Shown here: one piece after another, positions 8,442 to 16,344 of the stretch | Layout: each line of letters opens with the position of its first letter | Position numbering within the stretch: position 1 is the first letter of the stretch | NCBI RefSeq assembly: GCF_030694375.1 | Contig: NZ_JAUXYL010000038.1 | Span: 124,001 to 188,000, forward strand | Source of the DNA: Algoriphagus sp. | Lineage (GTDB): Bacteria; Bacteroidota; Bacteroidia; Cytophagales; Cyclobacteriaceae | DNA length: 64,000 bases | Reading direction: 5' to 3' | Notes under the pieces: generated by a model | What the model saw: the letters and a program-made list of their open reading frames with translations, nothing else | What the model was told of the DNA's origin: nothing | Database searches by the model: none | Program-made: the position numbers and the translations under genes

Positions 8442-8649
8442 CCAAAAATGTTCTTGCCTCTTTTAGTTTAATTTTTCCCTCCAGGTGATCTTTCACTTCT
8501 TTCAATCCTGCTTCGATGCTTTGTAGGATTTCTTCTTTGGTAGGCTCTTCAAAATCCTCCTGAACTTTGATTTTGATAAAATCAAGACTCCCAATGAAGT
8601 TGAGGAAGGCTGAAGCCTTTTCACTATCGATTTCTAATGTAATTTTCAT
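8431..8649 (-). CDS. Antitoxin partner of the broken RelE/ParE toxin
   Basis: The 72-residue acidic and helical protein begins MKITLEIDSEKASAFLNFI and ends KLKEARTFLDEL. It matches the short Bacteroidota antitoxins found directly before RelE/ParE toxins. Its stop overlaps the toxin start by 11 bases. It has no obvious DNA-binding domain beyond the N-terminal strand. With the toxin disrupted, the gene may persist as an orphan or still neutralise related toxins. Confidence 0.75.
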   Translation of the reverse strand: MKITLEIDSEKASAFLNFIGSLDFIKIKVQEDFEEPTKEEILQSIEAGLKEVKDHLEGKIKLKEARTFLDEL

Positions 8650-8724
8650 ACAGTTAATTTAAATCATTTTTTATGGATTTCGCCTTTTTCTCAACAAACG
8701 ATGAAATAGGCTTGTTTTTAAATG

Positions 8725-8821
8725 TTTCCCACGGATTCTCACACAAAAAGAACTCACATTTTTTCCCAAAGAACCTTATCAGTGAAAATCTGTGCCCTTA
8801 TCCGTGGTGATCTGTGGGAAA
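8725..8821. repeat. Imperfect inverted repeat, ctcacag...ctgtgag family, copy 2
   Basis: TTTCCCACGGAT at the left matches, in reverse, the right side ATCCGTGGTGATCTGTGGGAAA with several mismatches. The inner block GTGAAAATCTGTGCCCTTATCCGTG resembles copy 1 closely. It lies between the antitoxin gene and pheS. Confidence 0.5.
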
Positions 8822-8822
8822 A

Positions 8823-8850
8823 CAAAAAAGCCAATCTCTCGATCAGCCTT
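8823..8850 (-). terminator. Terminator for pheS
   Basis: On the minus strand AGGCTGATC-GAGA-GATTGGCTT forms a stem with some G-U pairs and a GNRA loop, followed by TTTTTG. It begins 12 bp past the pheS stop codon. Confidence 0.7.
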
Positions 8851-8861
8851 TTTCAATTTCT

Positions 8862-9890
8862 CTATAACAACGGCCTGAATTGACTCAGGAATCGCACATC
8901 GTTTTCTGTAAAAAGCCGCAAATCCTTGATCTGATATTTCAGCATCGCAATCCGCTCAATACCCATCCCAAAGGCAAATCCGGTGTATTTTTTCGAGTCA
9001 ATACCACAGTTTTCCAAGACATTCGGATCGACCATTCCACTGCCTCCGATCTCTACCCATCCGCTGCCTTTGCAGACATTACAGCCTTTTCCTCCGCAGA
9101 TCAGGCAGGAAATATCGATCTCAGCACTGGGTTCGGTGAATGGGAAAAACGATGGTCTGAATCGCACTTTAGTTTCCTTTCCAAACATCTCCTTGGCAAA
9201 GTGGTAGAGCGTATTCTTCAAGTCCGCAAATCCTACATTTTCATCCACATAGAGTCCTTCCACCTGGTGGAAAATGCAATGAGCACGGGCAGAAATTGCC
9301 TCGTTTCGGTACACACGACCCGGAGATAGCGTCCGAATCGGAGGTTTTTGGTTTTCCATCACCCGCACCTGCACAGATGAAGTGTGCGTACGAAGTGCGA
9401 TATCGGGATTTTTTTCAATGAAAAAAGTGTCCTGCATCTCACGCGCAGGGTGGTTTTCAGGGAAATTCAATGCCGTGAAGTTATGCCAATCGTCCTCGAT
9501 CTCAGGTCCTTCGGACAGGTTAAAACCGATGCGCTCAAAGATCTCGATGATGCGCTGACGCGTGGCGGTAAGCGGGTGGATTCCACCCAACCGATAATTG
9601 GAAGGAGGCAAAGTCAAGTCGATATCGGCAGTTTTTGACTTTTTGTTGGAAGCAGCCACCTTTTCGATCAGTTCCTGAAATTTTTCTTCCGCCAATTGCT
9701 TCACTGAATTAACTACCTGACCGTAGGTTCGCTTTTCCTCATTCGGGATCTGTCCCATCGCTGCAAAAAGCTCCCCAACGACACTTTTCTTGGAGATAAA
9801 CTCCATTCGATACGCTTCAAGTTGGTCTGGGGTAGTCGCGTCGGCGGCTGCTATTGCGGCTTTGATCGCTTCGATTTTCTCTTGGTACAT
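8862..9890 (-). CDS. pheS: Phenylalanine--tRNA ligase alpha subunit
   Basis: The 342-residue protein has the N-terminal coiled coil (residues 1-85) that binds tRNA-Phe, then the class II catalytic core: HPLTATRQRIIEIFERIGF, HTSSVQVRVM, the motif 2 region GRVYRNEAISARAHCIFHQVEGL, and the motif 3 segment GFAFGMGIERIAMLKY. Two CxxC-like pairs near residues 260-270 (CLICGGKGCNVC) are seen in Bacteroidota PheS. It charges tRNA-Phe together with PheT, which is not in the window. The gene is single, with a terminator after it. Confidence 0.97.
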   Translation of the reverse strand: MYQEKIEAIKAAIAAADATTPDQLEAYRMEFISKKSVVGELFAAMGQIPNEEKRTYGQVVNSVKQLAEEKFQELIEKVAASNKKSKTADIDLTLPPSNYRLGGIHPLTATRQRIIEIFERIGFNLSEGPEIEDDWHNFTALNFPENHPAREMQDTFFIEKNPDIALRTHTSSVQVRVMENQKPPIRTLSPGRVYRNEAISARAHCIFHQVEGLYVDENVGFADLKNTLYHFAKEMFGKETKVRFRPSFFPFTEPSAEIDISCLICGGKGCNVCKGSGWVEIGGSGMVDPNVLENCGIDSKKYTGFAFGMGIERIAMLKYQIKDLRLFTENDVRFLSQFRPLL

Positions 9891-10067
9891 GACTGTAAAT
9901 TAATCCAGCCACAAAGCTATCAATTTTGAGCTTTTGGGAGCAAAAGTCATTGGCTAAACTCCGGTCCTTTTAACTTTCCCCCAAAAAAAGTTGACCTGCA
10001 CCCAATCCACCTGCGAAATCTCACACGTAAGTGCATCCATATCAGAAAAACCAAAACAATAAAACTT

Positions 10068-10628
10068 ATGAACAACTTATTCAAAATGGCTTTCGCAGCC
10101 TTCGTATTCCTTTCCGCAAACACCGCATTTGCACAAATGGAAAAAACCGTAGAAGTGGGTGGCGCAGCAATGTACCCTTCTAAAAACATCGTGGAAAATG
10201 CAGTGAATTCTGCAGATCACACTACCCTGGTAGCAGCATTAAAAGCTGCAGGTTTGGTAGAGACGCTACAGACTGCAGGTCCATTTACAGTTTTCGCTCC
10301 TGAGAATTCTGCTTTCGCAAAACTTCCTGCAGGAACAGTTGAGACCCTTTTAAAAGAAGAGAACAAAGCGCAATTGCAAGCAGTATTGACTTACCACGTG
10401 GTAGCCGGTAAAATGGGCTCAAAAGAAATCGCGGCTGCAATCAAAGCTGGTAACGGTAAAGCAACTTTAACCACAGTACAAGGTGGAACAATCACTGCTT
10501 GGATGAAAGGCAAAGACCTTTACATTACGGATGCAAATGGTGGACAGTCCAAAGTTACCATCGCTGACGTATGGCAGTCAAATGGCGTAATTCACTCTGT
10601 GGATAGTGTAGTACTTCCTAAGATGTAA
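10068..10628 (+). CDS. Secreted fasciclin (FAS1) domain protein
   Basis: A signal peptide (residues 1-22, ending NTAFAQ) is followed by one FAS1 domain of about 130 residues. The conserved H1 box TVFAPENSAFAKLP and H2 box IHSVDSVVLP are present. FAS1 proteins mediate adhesion or protein contacts at the cell surface. Codon use is strongly biased toward A-ending codons (GCA, GTA), which suggests high expression. It is monocistronic, with a hairpin after the stop. Confidence 0.92.
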   Translation: MNNLFKMAFAAFVFLSANTAFAQMEKTVEVGGAAMYPSKNIVENAVNSADHTTLVAALKAAGLVETLQTAGPFTVFAPENSAFAKLPAGTVETLLKEENKAQLQAVLTYHVVAGKMGSKEIAAAIKAGNGKATLTTVQGGTITAWMKGKDLYITDANGGQSKVTIADVWQSNGVIHSVDSVVLPKM

Positions 10629-10653
10629 TCGAAAGGCATTGTTATTAAGTAAA

Positions 10654-10683
10654 AATAGCCCAAGTCGATTGATTTGGGCTATT
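10654..10683. terminator. Hairpin after the fasciclin gene
   Basis: AATAGCCCAA and TTGGGCTATT form a perfect 10-bp stem with a 10-nt loop 26 bp past the stop codon. The T-run after it is short, but A-runs before it would serve the minus strand, so it may be bidirectional. Confidence 0.6.
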
Positions 10684-10737
10684 AGCTTTTATATAATTCT
10701 AATTTTTGTATTTGATTTACCTTAAGTAATTCATAGT

Positions 10738-11202
10738 TTAAATTTCACCTTTAGCACTGAAAGCAACTTCCAGGAACTGAAGACTGTCTGAATTGGAATA
10801 AAGCAGCTCTTTTTTTTCTATAAGGAAATAAGAATTATAGCTCAGATAAAACCATTTATTGAAATCTAGAGCTGAATCGTATAGAATAGGAAATCTGGAT
10901 AATTCTTGTATTTGTAGGTAAATTTTTTTTTGATCTGGATAATGTCCCAAATTAATTATAAAGTCAGGGGATTTGACGAAGTTTTTCCGATAGTGGATAT
11001 AGGTTTTTCCCTCAATAAGTTCCGATCTGCGAAAGGAAAGAGAATCCTCGGTATTTAGCACAATTATTAATGTGTCTCCTATTTCTGGAAAATCGTTGGA
11101 TTTATCAATTTCCAAAAAAGGTTTTTCATTGATTTGCTTATTGCAGGAAATTAATAAAAACCATGTCAATATTATACTAATTGACTTCAAGTAAATCCTC
11201 AT
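10738..11202 (-). CDS. Small lipoprotein of unknown function, coupled to the metalloprotease-like lipoprotein
   Basis: ATG at 11202 overlaps the upstream stop as ATGA, showing translational coupling; an upstream TTG reading is less likely. The 154-residue product has a lipobox with Cys20 (WFLLISCNKQ). The mature part is beta-rich with no recognisable domain. Because of the overlap it should be made with the HExxH protein upstream and may be its partner or inhibitor, but that is inference. The region is AT-rich compared with its surroundings. Confidence 0.75.
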   Translation of the reverse strand: MRIYLKSISIILTWFLLISCNKQINEKPFLEIDKSNDFPEIGDTLIIVLNTEDSLSFRRSELIEGKTYIHYRKNFVKSPDFIINLGHYPDQKKIYLQIQELSRFPILYDSALDFNKWFYLSYNSYFLIEKKELLYSNSDSLQFLEVAFSAKGEI

Positions 11203-12707
11203 TGAATACAAGTTTTTGTTAAACGGTTATCTAAATCCTGAAGATCTTGCAAAACCTTTCGATCCTCATATTTCATCTCATTCCATTCTTTTGAACTATT
11301 TAATCCATGCCAGGCCATTGCTGTATAAAAAGTTGGATTTATTCCTTTTGGCCATTTACTAGTCCCTCCTACTGCATTGTAGAATTCACTCGCTCCCAAT
11401 AATGGATGAATTTCCTGAAGGACTTTAGCAATATTATCAACAATATATTCAGCCATAAAATTGTGTTGCTGTAGGCTATTGTTGTTTGGATAAAGTTTTT
11501 TATACTCTTCGAAATTATTCTGAAAATTTCCGACTAATAAGGAGCCCCTTTTCTCGCCAACTGCATTATAAATTTCCGCATGGATAATTTCGTGGAGTAT
11601 AACTCTAGCTGCATCTAAAGAACTCATATCATTCACCTTTTTTTCATTAAATGTGATTATAATATTATTATGACCATAAGTAGTCCCATCAGTTTCAGCC
11701 CCAGCACCAGATTGAATTGTAGTTCCGACTTTAAATGTTACATTTTTTGGAGAAGTTTTATTTGTAAATTCGGCTAAGCTGTAAACAAATTTGCTCATCT
11801 CCAGCATCTCTTGAGCACATTTGAGGGTTTTGTTTTGTGAAAAACTTGAATCAATATAAATAGTCAACTTTGGCATCGGCACATCTGGCGGGTTATACCC
11901 TGAATAAGAGCCTGAATATCCTCCATTGCTTGAATATGAATCACCACCGTAGCTGTAAGATCCGCCGCCTGAGGTATACGAATCATTTCCTCCCACGGTG
12001 CAAAATTGGCTTAGTGTGCTTTCCAAACTTGTGATAGTCATCACATCTCCCGCTATAGTCACATTAATCCAGACTGTCTCTACAATTTTACACCTAACAT
12101 CCATATTTTCTTTTCCAATGTAAAATTTACCGTTTGGGGCATTTTTATTGAATTTTCTAGTATTGGTAATTTGTCCCTTTTCTATTTGAAAGCCAATAAA
12201 ATAATGCTCATCATAAGTGAATAAGTCTATCCATCCACTCCACTTCTCATCAATCATCTGATAGTTGATCGCCTTAAAATCTCGCTTTGATGTCTCTTCA
12301 TCAGGATAGTATCTGACAATGAGCGGATCAAACCTGTTTTCAGTGCGATGTTTTACAAAAAGAATATTTTGGATAACCCGTTCTTCAAATTCTTCCTCTA
12401 CATCCTTCGATTCGGGTTTGGGGATATAAACTTGTTCATTTTCCAAATTTATTTCAAACACCTCTCGCCCATCAGGAAAATAGTAATGGTGAAACTTATC
12501 CCAATCAGGTTCTTCTTCAAAAAATGGGAGGATCAATTCCTGAGACTCTGACCGAAAATTAGATCCCCTTTCTGGGAGTCTCAGCTTGGTTTTGTTTTCT
12601 TCAAACCAAGACTTTACTTGAGCAATCTGTGCATTTTCAATGACCTCGATTTTGGGTGCTTCTGGTTCTTCGACGCATGAGGTCAGCAGTAGATTCATAG
12701 TGATCAA
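11199..12707 (-). CDS. Putative zinc metalloprotease lipoprotein (SprT-like HEIIH), start out of frame at a G9 tract
   Basis: The open frame begins only at a TTG (12707), in the middle of a hydrophobic segment that ends at a lipobox Cys (LLLTSCVEEP). A better start, ATG at 12780, lies in another frame. If the nine-G tract between them had eight G, a 35-residue lipoprotein signal peptide would join this frame perfectly. The mature protein has an acidic N-terminal half, a Gly/Ser/Tyr linker near residues 239-274, and a C-terminal domain with HEIIH at 372-376 in the TTG numbering, a zinc-protease motif. Substrate is unknown. In the present sequence the lipoprotein is probably not correctly made; switching or a sequencing error would restore it. 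Confidence 0.75.
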   Translation of the reverse strand: MITMNLLLTSCVEEPEAPKIEVIENAQIAQVKSWFEENKTKLRLPERGSNFRSESQELILPFFEEEPDWDKFHHYYFPDGREVFEINLENEQVYIPKPESKDVEEEFEERVIQNILFVKHRTENRFDPLIVRYYPDEETSKRDFKAINYQMIDEKWSGWIDLFTYDEHYFIGFQIEKGQITNTRKFNKNAPNGKFYIGKENMDVRCKIVETVWINVTIAGDVMTITSLESTLSQFCTVGGNDSYTSGGGSYSYGGDSYSSNGGYSGSYSGYNPPDVPMPKLTIYIDSSFSQNKTLKCAQEMLEMSKFVYSLAEFTNKTSPKNVTFKVGTTIQSGAGAETDGTTYGHNNIIITFNEKKVNDMSSLDAARVILHEIIHAEIYNAVGEKRGSLLVGNFQNNFEEYKKLYPNNNSLQQHNFMAEYIVDNIAKVLQEIHPLLGASEFYNAVGGTSKWPKGINPTFYTAMAWHGLNSSKEWNEMKYEDRKVLQDLQDLDNRLTKTCIQ

Positions 12708-12780
12708 AAGCGCTAGAAAACCTAAGAATCCGAATTTACCTAGATTTTTGTACTTGGGGGGGGGCTAATGTGTTTTTCAT
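12708..12780 (-). other. Displaced start and signal-peptide segment of the metalloprotease lipoprotein
   Basis: ATG at 12780 starts MKNTLAPP, then the tract, after which the actual frame stops at codon 15. In the alternative frame the codons read KYKNLGKFGFLGFLALLITM, exactly the charged n-region and hydrophobic core needed in front of LLLTSC. The 73 bases from 12708 to 12780 are 24 codons plus one extra base. Confidence 0.7.
12756..12764. repeat. G9/C9 homopolymer tract, possible phase-variation switch
   Basis: Nine consecutive G on the plus strand (C on the coding strand) inside the signal-peptide codons. Removing one base restores a full 526-residue lipoprotein; the present length gives a 14-residue product. 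It is the longest G or C run that I saw in the window. Confidence 0.6.
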
Positions 12781-12868
12781 AAAAAAGGGTTTTTTGGTTG
12801 GAAAAATTTTTAAAAAATATCCAAACGATTTCTTTAAAAGTCAAGAGAGGTAACTGCTTTTTTTGCAT

Positions 12869-12895
12869 AAAAAAACCCAAATCTTTCGACTTGGG
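12869..12895 (-). terminator. Terminator for the outer-membrane barrel gene
   Basis: On the minus strand CCCAAGTC-GAAA-GATTTGGG forms an 8-bp stem with a GAAA loop, followed directly by a run of seven T. It lies about 40 bp beyond the barrel stop codon. Confidence 0.85.
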
Positions 12896-12936
12896 CCATT
12901 TTCAGATTTTTGACTTCAGCTTTCTCACTTCAAACT

Positions 12937-15807
12937 TTACCAAGTTCTTCCCCCACCCGGTCTTCCCATTTGCCAAGGCTGCTGAGGCGCAGCCTCCGGC
13001 TGCTTGAAGTTGCCGAGGATATATGTGAAAGTCACCATGCCATAGCGCGTAAGGACATTGGTGAATACATCGGTCACTGCAACATCTGAGATGGTTCGGG
13101 TGATGCTGTTATTTTGATTGAGTAAGTCAAAGATCACTGCTTTCAGCTCTGCCTTATTATTTTTTGCAAAGCGAATTCCACCCTCGATATTCCACAGGAA
13201 GAAGTTCTGATTGAATCCTTCAGAAAGACCAGAATACAGGGAATGAGCAACATTATTTCCCATGAAGTACTTCCCGTTCTGAGAGGAGAAATACAAACGA
13301 AGGTTAGTTTCCTGCTGATAAAAGTTATTATCCAGGTTCTGCTGAAGCGAAGAGTTTACAATGTTATACGAACCTGTGGTGCTGATCGAGAAGTCTACAT
13401 TTTGGCTGATATTCGAGCTAAGCGTAATTCCCTGACTAAGCGTAAGGTTATCGTTCAAGTTACTTTCACCATTGATAATACCCGGAATTCGGTTGAAGCC
13501 TATTCGGGAATTGGTGTTGAACTGAGATTTGATCATTTTGATCGGAGCACCATAAGTCATGAAAAGGGTTGCTCTAAAATTCCCATCCAAATTTACCGGA
13601 CTTGTGATTTGTCCACCCGGACGTAGGAGAATCTCTCCATTGATCAGGGTATCCTGCACTGCAAGGAAGGTGCTGTTTCCGATGAAGTTTTTGGTGGAAG
13701 AATAATTTGCAAAGGTGAATAGCGTGCGGGATTTCTCCAGATTCACTTTGCTGATGTTGACGAAGATGTTGTGGTTGAAACTCTGCCCCAACGAAGGATT
13801 ACCAACACGCAGGTTCAGCGGGTTTTGGTTGTTCACCACGTTCTGAAGCTCTGCCACACTTGGTTCACTGGTATCAGTGCGGTAGCGCATTCTCCAGCTG
13901 AATCCGGTTTCCCGATTTCGGTAGTTGACATTTGCGCTAGGTAGAATATTGTTGAAGGATCTCTCGAATACCCCCGGGGTTGGGAAAAACGCCTCATTGT
14001 CCAATCTGGCATTTTGGTAATCAAGGTTAAGATTGACGTTCCAGCCTTGATTATTGTAAGCATAACCTGATCGAAGTCGCTGCGTGATGAATTTGTTGTC
14101 AAACTCATTGGAAAGTGCTGAATCTAAAGTGAAAAGGTTTTCACGATTGAGTACTCGGGTTTTTTGATCTGCACTGGTTTTGTTGTTGGCAATTTGGTAG
14201 CCAAAAGTTCCGATGGATTTTTCGCCTAGCGGCTCGGTCCAAGTGGCGTTCATTCGGTAGTTAAAGCCATTGTTGAGCGAGTTGGTCTCCTGTTCAGCAG
14301 TGTCGACCAAATTGCGACGGTAATCCTGACTAGCCGCCAAAAGCGTTGAAAACTGATCCCGCTTGTTCCATGCTGTGAAAATATCCGTCGATAGCGTTCT
14401 TCCTCTTTTATCGAATTTGTAGCGGTAAGTAATGTTGTTGGAAATGTTGAACGCGTTAGTCTCTGCATCGGTGATAGATCTCAATGCGGAAAGAGAGTCA
14501 CCGGCATTTGTGGTAGTCAAAGCGTCTCGATCACCAAAAGTTCTGTTGGTTTGAAAAGAGATATTAGGCGTAATGATTATGGAGTTTTTCTCATTCAGAT
14601 CTGCCTCAATTCTGGCATTTGCGCGGTGATTGTTATTGTCCACGGTATTGATCAGATTTTCTTGGTAAAACTGCCGAAGATTTTCATTTACAACAGTTTC
14701 GCGATTGGTAATCTGACGAAGCGAGTTGGTCGTGTTGTTGAAGAAATAACTACCCGAGAAATTGACTTTTTGACCCCACTTGTCCGAATAGTTCAAGCCT
14801 ATCGCATTTGTGGCAACGATGCCACCAGTATTTCCTACGAAGAAATTATTATTTCCTCCGCCACCAAAGCGACCACCGCCGCCTGGGCCACCTCCACCAG
14901 GACCTCTTTGCCCTCCACCGCCACCGGCATTAGCCGTTACTCCGGCGAGGTCTTGACTGGAGAAATTTTGTTGATTGATATTATTGAAGAGTCCCAATAC
15001 AGAAAGTCGCTTGTCGCCCTTGAAGAAGTTTAAACTACCCCCCGCTGCATATCGATCATCTGTTCCATAGCCGCTATACACCCGGCCAAAAGAACCGTTT
15101 TTCCGATCTGATCGAAGAATAATATTGATTGTTTTGGTGTAGTTGCCATCATCAAAACCAGTCAAACGGCTTTGATCCGACCGCTGATCCAATATTTCTA
15201 CTCTGTCAATCGCATCAGCCGGCAGATTTCGCAAAGCGATGCTTGGGTCATTGCCAAAAAACTCCCGTCCATCAACCAAAATCCGCTGTACCTGCTCTCC
15301 TTGAGCTTGTACTTGGCCATTCTGCATGGTGATTCCTGGCATTTTTCGAATCAAATCCTCAGCCTGCGCATTGGTTTGCGTTTTGAAAGCATTTGCATTG
15401 AAAGATGTGGTGTCCCCCCGCTGCTCTCCGACCGGAATCTGACCTTCGATGAGCACTTCTCCAAGTACTTTGGTGTCCTCCAGTAGAATCAAATCTCCTA
15501 ATACAGGCGATTGCCTGATCTGATGGATTATTGTAATGGTTTTATATCCTATAAAGGTTATTTCCACCTTCACAGATGGGATATCCGGGCGCGCAATCTC
15601 AAATGCACCATTGGTTCCCGTGACGGTCCCTATCAAAAGTGAATCAGTAACGGTCTTTACCAGCACGTTTGCTCCGATCATCGGAACGTTGGCGACACCG
15701 TCGATTACTTTTCCTGTCAATTTTCGCTCAGGACGGTCTTGCCCGTACGCTGAATAAGTCAAAAGAAGGCTAAAAATCAGTGGAATTAATGCGTATTGTT
15801 TCTTCAT
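12937..15807 (-). CDS. Outer-membrane beta-barrel (TonB-dependent receptor-like) protein
   Basis: ATG at 15807 gives 956 residues with a signal peptide ending YSAYGQ; a TTG six codons earlier is less likely. Next comes a carboxypeptidase-regulatory-like domain (LTGKVIDGVANVPMIGANVL, residues 28-105), a plug-like region (EDLIRKMPGITMQNGQVQ, RILVDGREFFGNDP) and a long barrel. The barrel has alternating aromatic strands of the OMP_b-brl_3 type. A Gly-rich stretch near residues 300-325 (GPGGGGPGGGGRFGGGG) and a Gly/Arg C-terminus are unusual. These proteins sit in the outer membrane; no SusD partner is adjacent, so a substrate cannot be named. A terminator follows. Confidence 0.9.
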   Translation of the reverse strand: MKKQYALIPLIFSLLLTYSAYGQDRPERKLTGKVIDGVANVPMIGANVLVKTVTDSLLIGTVTGTNGAFEIARPDIPSVKVEITFIGYKTITIIHQIRQSPVLGDLILLEDTKVLGEVLIEGQIPVGEQRGDTTSFNANAFKTQTNAQAEDLIRKMPGITMQNGQVQAQGEQVQRILVDGREFFGNDPSIALRNLPADAIDRVEILDQRSDQSRLTGFDDGNYTKTINIILRSDRKNGSFGRVYSGYGTDDRYAAGGSLNFFKGDKRLSVLGLFNNINQQNFSSQDLAGVTANAGGGGGQRGPGGGGPGGGGRFGGGGNNNFFVGNTGGIVATNAIGLNYSDKWGQKVNFSGSYFFNNTTNSLRQITNRETVVNENLRQFYQENLINTVDNNNHRANARIEADLNEKNSIIITPNISFQTNRTFGDRDALTTTNAGDSLSALRSITDAETNAFNISNNITYRYKFDKRGRTLSTDIFTAWNKRDQFSTLLAASQDYRRNLVDTAEQETNSLNNGFNYRMNATWTEPLGEKSIGTFGYQIANNKTSADQKTRVLNRENLFTLDSALSNEFDNKFITQRLRSGYAYNNQGWNVNLNLDYQNARLDNEAFFPTPGVFERSFNNILPSANVNYRNRETGFSWRMRYRTDTSEPSVAELQNVVNNQNPLNLRVGNPSLGQSFNHNIFVNISKVNLEKSRTLFTFANYSSTKNFIGNSTFLAVQDTLINGEILLRPGGQITSPVNLDGNFRATLFMTYGAPIKMIKSQFNTNSRIGFNRIPGIINGESNLNDNLTLSQGITLSSNISQNVDFSISTTGSYNIVNSSLQQNLDNNFYQQETNLRLYFSSQNGKYFMGNNVAHSLYSGLSEGFNQNFFLWNIEGGIRFAKNNKAELKAVIFDLLNQNNSITRTISDVAVTDVFTNVLTRYGMVTFTYILGNFKQPEAAPQQPWQMGRPGGGRTW

Positions 15808-15934
15808 AATCAGTTCAAAATTCAACTACTTTGACTGAATGCCAAAGGGAAAGGTTTAACCATCGATCACACTAAAACGGGAGTGGCCCCATTGGAGGAT
15901 AAGTGGTGTATTTCCCTTTTAAAATTTAAAAATT

Positions 15935-16270
15935 CTAAACTTGAGCCATGATTTCAGGATATGAAATTCCATAATGACTAGTATCGTATACCGATTGGCC
16001 ATTTCTGATAATTATCACCTGAGGGGACTCATGAGGAATATTAAACTCCTCTTCTATTTGATTTGACAACGAACGATTGGCAATCAAATCCAAAAAGTAA
16101 GGCACAACTTTAGCTTCATCGGCAGTTTTCCAATTACGCATCAGGCGATCGAGCGACATACTGCTCACGGAGCATCGGGTGCTGTGCTTGAAAATCAAAA
16201 CAGGTTTTGTTACACTCAAGGCCTTGATCTCTTGGATTTGAGCCGCATTGGTCAATTTATTCCAGTTCAT
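15935..16270 (-). CDS. ytxJ: YtxJ-type monothiol redox protein
   Basis: The 111-residue protein is a thioredoxin-fold, monothiol member of the YtxJ family. The motif FKHSTRCSVSSMSLDRL holds a single Cys33, with the cis-Pro region ESPQVIII near residue 83. The family is linked to bacillithiol chemistry in Firmicutes and is common in Bacteroidota, where it may handle de-bacillithiolation or a similar low-molecular-weight thiol. No partner gene is adjacent. It is read away from the DUF4403 gene, 74 bp apart. Confidence 0.88.
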   Translation of the reverse strand: MNWNKLTNAAQIQEIKALSVTKPVLIFKHSTRCSVSSMSLDRLMRNWKTADEAKVVPYFLDLIANRSLSNQIEEEFNIPHESPQVIIIRNGQSVYDTSHYGISYPEIMAQV

Positions 16271-16344
16271 AGTCGTGATTAATTACTTTTGGGGCAATTG
16301 TTGCAAGAGCGAAATAGTTCCTCTTTGAAACCGATTTAATAACA

